Source of the DNA: Streptomyces globosus
GTDB lineage: Bacteria; Actinomycetota; Actinomycetes; Streptomycetales; Streptomycetaceae
Direction of reading: 5' to 3'
Length of the DNA stretch: 64,000 nt
NCBI RefSeq assembly: GCF_003325375.1
Contig: NZ_CP030862.1
Span: forward strand, 2,359,501 to 2,423,500
The position numbers were made by a program, and so were the translations under genes. Each line of letters begins with the position of its first letter. Position 1 is the first letter of the stretch. This document shows positions 61,573 through 64,000 of this stretch, piece after piece. The notes under the pieces are model-generated. The model was given only the letters and a program-made list of their open reading frames with translations. It had not been told where the DNA came from and made no database searches.

Positions 61573-64000
61573 TCAGTCCTCCTCGCGCCGGCCCCGGCGG
61601 GGGCCAACGGCCGGCCGCTGCTGCGGCTCCGGGGTCTCCACGCTCCGGGGGGCCGGATCGGCCGTCCGGAGCGGACGTGGAACCGGAGCCTGCTGCGGCG
61701 AAGGAGCCGGTGCAGGAGCCGGCGGCCGGGGAGCACGCCCCGACGGGGCAGGCGTCGGGCGCGGCGTCGACGTCTGGATCGAACCCGGCTGACGCGCTGC
61801 CTGTGTCCGACCCGGAGTCCGCGCACCAGGCGCAGCCGGAGCCTGACCCACAGCCGGAGCACCGGCCCCTGGCTGCCTCGGAGCCGAGGAGCCGTCGCGG
61901 CGGGCGTTGTCCACGGGCAGCAGCCGGTCACTGTTCGTCTGCGCCTCGGCCTGCTCCTGCCGTGCCGGCGGCCGGATGGGGGTCTGGGCCTGAGCCGGGG
62001 CAGGGGTGCTCTGAGCGGAGCCCTTGGGACGCGCGCTCGGCGCACCCGGCCGCGTCGGAGCCGGAGCAGGAGCCGGGGCTGGCACGGCGTCGCCGCCGAA
62101 GCGCTGCGGTGCAGCCTGCTGGTTGCCGTCCTGTGGGCTCTGCGCACCCTGGGAGCCCGCGCCGAACTGGGTCGGACGCGCGCTGGGCGCACCCGGCCGC
62201 GTCGGAGCCGGAGCAGGAGCCGGGGCAGGCACGGCGTCGCCGCCGAAGCGCTGCGGTGCAGCCTGCTGGTTGCCGTCCTGTGGGCTCTGCGCGCCCTGGG
62301 AGCCCGCGCCGAACTGCGTCGGTCCCGCCTGACCGGCGACAGCCCCACGGGCTCCGCTGGTCGGGAAAGAACCAGCGCCGTTGGCGCCGCTCTCGCCCTG
62401 AGCACCACCACGAGGACTCGACGGGTCCGTCGACGAGGAAAGTACCTCACCTTGGATGACCTTGTGGCCGTCCGCGGTGTACCCGAGGTTCGACAGGCCA
62501 CCCTGGGCGCTCAGACCCTGCGCCGTCTGCTTGTCCGAGCGCGAGCTGCCCGCTCCGCCACTCGTCAGCTGCAGCGGACCACCCTTGTCAGCCGGTCCGT
62601 CGCGACCGGGCGTGCCCAGACCACCGGCGGGACCGGTGCCGCCCGGCAGAGCCTTGACGCCGTCACTGCCGCCGCCGGAGCCACTACCACCAGGACCACC
62701 ATCCAGCACTGGACTGTCCGGTCCATCCGGACCATCGTGCCCGCCGCCCTCGAGGGCCAGCTGCTGCTTACCGGACGTCAACTCCGTGGCGCCACCGTTC
62801 GTGCCGCCGGCGTTCGTCGACGCCGTCTTGCCCGTGGGCTTGCCCCCGCTCGGGGACGCCGGACCGCTGGTCTTGCTGTCGAACCCGTTGGCGAGCTTGT
62901 TCCCCATGGCCATACCCGCGCCAGACCCCACACCCGCGGCCAGAGACGGCATCAGCCCACCCTTGTCCGGCTTCGGCGTGCTGTTCGTCTCGAGGAACTT
63001 GTCCACGAGCTTGGTGACCACCTCGTCCATCGCCTGCAGCACAGTCTTGCGCACCCGTAGCAGGGCGAAGGTGATGCCTATGATCACCAGCGAGGAGATC
63101 AGGGTCAGGACCACCACGATGATCCCGCCGAGCGTGGGGCTGCCCCACAGGCCACCCGGGCTCATGAAGCTCGACACGGGGCCGGCCATGATGTCCGGGA
63201 CCGAGATCAGGAATTCCGAGACGAACTGGTAGACGAACAGCGTGACGAGGACTTCCATGATCATTGCCGTGGAGTACACGATCACTTTGGCGATCGCCTG
63301 CAGGGCGCCCAGCGTCGCGAACGGTACGGCGGCCACCAGGCCGAAGGTCCGCTTGACCGCCCCGGCCAGCATGCCGATGGCGTACCAGAAGCCGAGCAGG
63401 ACGATGGAGCCCAGGACCGTGGCCGCGTTGCTCCAGTACATGAACTTCGCCGGCCCCGTGCCCACCTGGCTGACGGCCATGTGGTTCTCGCGGGTGAACC
63501 CACTGGTGGCGTTGTTCGATGAGTACATGGCCAGTGAGCCGGGGTTGAACCCGGTGTTGAGGTAGTTGTACGCCGCCAGGGGAGACAGGTTGCATGAGGA
63601 GGGTGTCCTGCCCACCGTGAAGCCACAGCCAGCCTTCGTCCCCGTCGTGGTGAAGACCGTCGAATCCTTACCGGGATGAGAGGAGGTCAAGCCCGTGCCG
63701 TCGGTCGAGATCACCGGGTGATCGACCGGCTTCGGCCCGTTTTCCTCACCGAACTCCGCCACGTCGCCGTAGCTTTTCTTGTCGACGAACCAGCGCTTCT
63801 TGGTATCCGCGCTCTCGTCCAGTTGCGTGATCGAGGTCTTGATCCCCGACTCGAAGTCCGAGGCTGCGATCTCGTTGCTCGCGATGTACTTGCCGATGAT
63901 CCCGAAGGTCGAGAACACCGCTTTGAAGTCGTCCGAGGCACGGCCTCCGACGGAGACGGTGCCGTCCTTCCAAGCCGACTCGGCGTCTTTGGCCTTCGTC
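61573..64000 (-). CDS. TrbL/VirB6-like conjugation membrane protein (5' end outside window)
   Basis: The frame stays open to the right edge of the window, so at least 809 residues are present and the start lies beyond. An extracellular-type N-terminal part is followed by about five to six membrane segments (roughly 63,050-63,450), with blocks such as GIIVVVLTLISSLVIIG. The C-terminal half is a long Gly/Pro/Ala/Gln-rich tail. This layout fits TrbL/VirB6-like proteins that build the inner-membrane channel of conjugative type IV systems. The GTG at 63918 is internal. The tail contains two near-identical 49-residue repeats. Confidence 0.72.
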   Translation of the reverse strand, partial: TKAKDAESAWKDGTVSVGGRASDDFKAVFSTFGIIGKYIASNEIAASDFESGIKTSITQLDESADTKKRWFVDKKSYGDVAEFGEENGPKPVDHPVISTDGTGLTSSHPGKDSTVFTTTGTKAGCGFTVGRTPSSCNLSPLAAYNYLNTGFNPGSLAMYSSNNATSGFTRENHMAVSQVGTGPAKFMYWSNAATVLGSIVLLGFWYAIGMLAGAVKRTFGLVAAVPFATLGALQAIAKVIVYSTAMIMEVLVTLFVYQFVSEFLISVPDIMAGPVSSFMSPGGLWGSPTLGGIIVVVLTLISSLVIIGITFALLRVRKTVLQAMDEVVTKLVDKFLETNSTPKPDKGGLMPSLAAGVGSGAGMAMGNKLANGFDSKTSGPASPSGGKPTGKTASTNAGGTNGGATELTSGKQQLALEGGGHDGPDGPDSPVLDGGPGGSGSGGGSDGVKALPGGTGPAGGLGTPGRDGPADKGGPLQLTSGGAGSSRSDKQTAQGLSAQGGLSNLGYTADGHKVIQGEVLSSSTDPSSPRGGAQGESGANGAGSFPTSGARGAVAGQAGPTQFGAGSQGAQSPQDGNQQAAPQRFGGDAVPAPAPAPAPTRPGAPSARPTQFGAGSQGAQSPQDGNQQAAPQRFGGDAVPAPAPAPAPTRPGAPSARPKGSAQSTPAPAQAQTPIRPPARQEQAEAQTNSDRLLPVDNARRDGSSAPRQPGAGAPAVGQAPAAPGARTPGRTQAARQPGSIQTSTPRPTPAPSGRAPRPPAPAPAPSPQQAPVPRPLRTADPAPRSVETPEPQQRPAVGPRRGRREED
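62026..62319. repeat. 147-bp tandem duplication in the TrbL-like tail
   Basis: Two adjacent 147-bp units (62026-62172 and 62173-62319) differ at only a few bases and encode the same 49 residues, beginning TQFGAGSQGAQSPQDG and ending RPGAPSARP. The length keeps the reading frame. The low divergence points to a recent duplication. Confidence 0.92.

Noticed and set aside
63916-63918. GTG as the start of the TrbL-like gene
   Set aside because: The frame is open and protein-like up to the window edge (for example KDAESAWKDGTVSVGG), so the real start is outside.

Overview
The window is high-GC DNA with GTG starts, 4-nt stop/start overlaps and long arginine-rich antisense frames. Its gene families (hopanoid operon, conservon, c-di-AMP riboswitch upstream of a cell-wall hydrolase, DmdR-like iron boxes) point to the chromosome of Streptomyces or a close relative. 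All functions below are read from the sequence and family knowledge; no search was run.

Layout. (1) 1-4661: a surface-polymer module with a nucleotidyltransferase end, a glycerol-1-phosphate-dehydrogenase-like enzyme, a CDP-alcohol phosphatidyltransferase, a GT2 glycosyltransferase and a TagGH-type ABC exporter. (2) 4929-14793: a hopanoid operon (hpnC-hpnD-hpnE-polyprenyl synthase-shc-hpnG-hpnH-aminotransferase), from FPP to aminobacteriohopanetriol. (3) 14843-19528: a tyrosine phosphatase, a secreted LysM/M23 peptidase behind a ydaO-type c-di-AMP riboswitch, an SGNH hydrolase and a UlaG-like metallo-hydrolase. (4) 19675-21318: an ECF sigma factor and a membrane protein with a His/Met-rich loop. 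(5) 21522-28650: an MFS carrier, a GH88-like hydrolase and a CaiA/CaiB/CaiC-like acyl-CoA trio. (6) 28825-31117: a metal ABC importer with an atypical binding protein.

(7) 31321-53135 is a complete catecholate siderophore locus. It holds 2,3-dihydroxybenzoate synthesis (dhbA, dhbC, dhbE, dhbB), a free-standing aryl carrier protein, a ferric-siderophore reductase, a FecBCD-type importer, a 3332-residue NRPS, an MFS exporter and a dedicated DAHP synthase. Iron boxes lie before dhbA and before the binding-protein gene. The NRPS has the order C-A-PCP-E-C-A-PCP-E-C, with two epimerases, no thioesterase and a terminal condensation domain. That does not fit a simple enterobactin- or bacillibactin-type scheme and is the best candidate here for undescribed chemistry.

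(8) 53227-58097: two very small ORFs, a conservon (cvnABCD plus a GAF protein) and a YjbR-family protein. (9) 58107-59788: a split transketolase whose promoter carries a SoxR box in a 19-bp spacer, with the start codon at the predicted transcription start. (10) 59898-64000: tRNA-Pro(GGG) followed by a decayed integrase, a frameshifted gene, a lipoprotein and a TrbL/VirB6-like conjugation protein that runs off the window. This is the edge of an integrated conjugative element.

No CRISPR array, rRNA or intact insertion sequence was seen.
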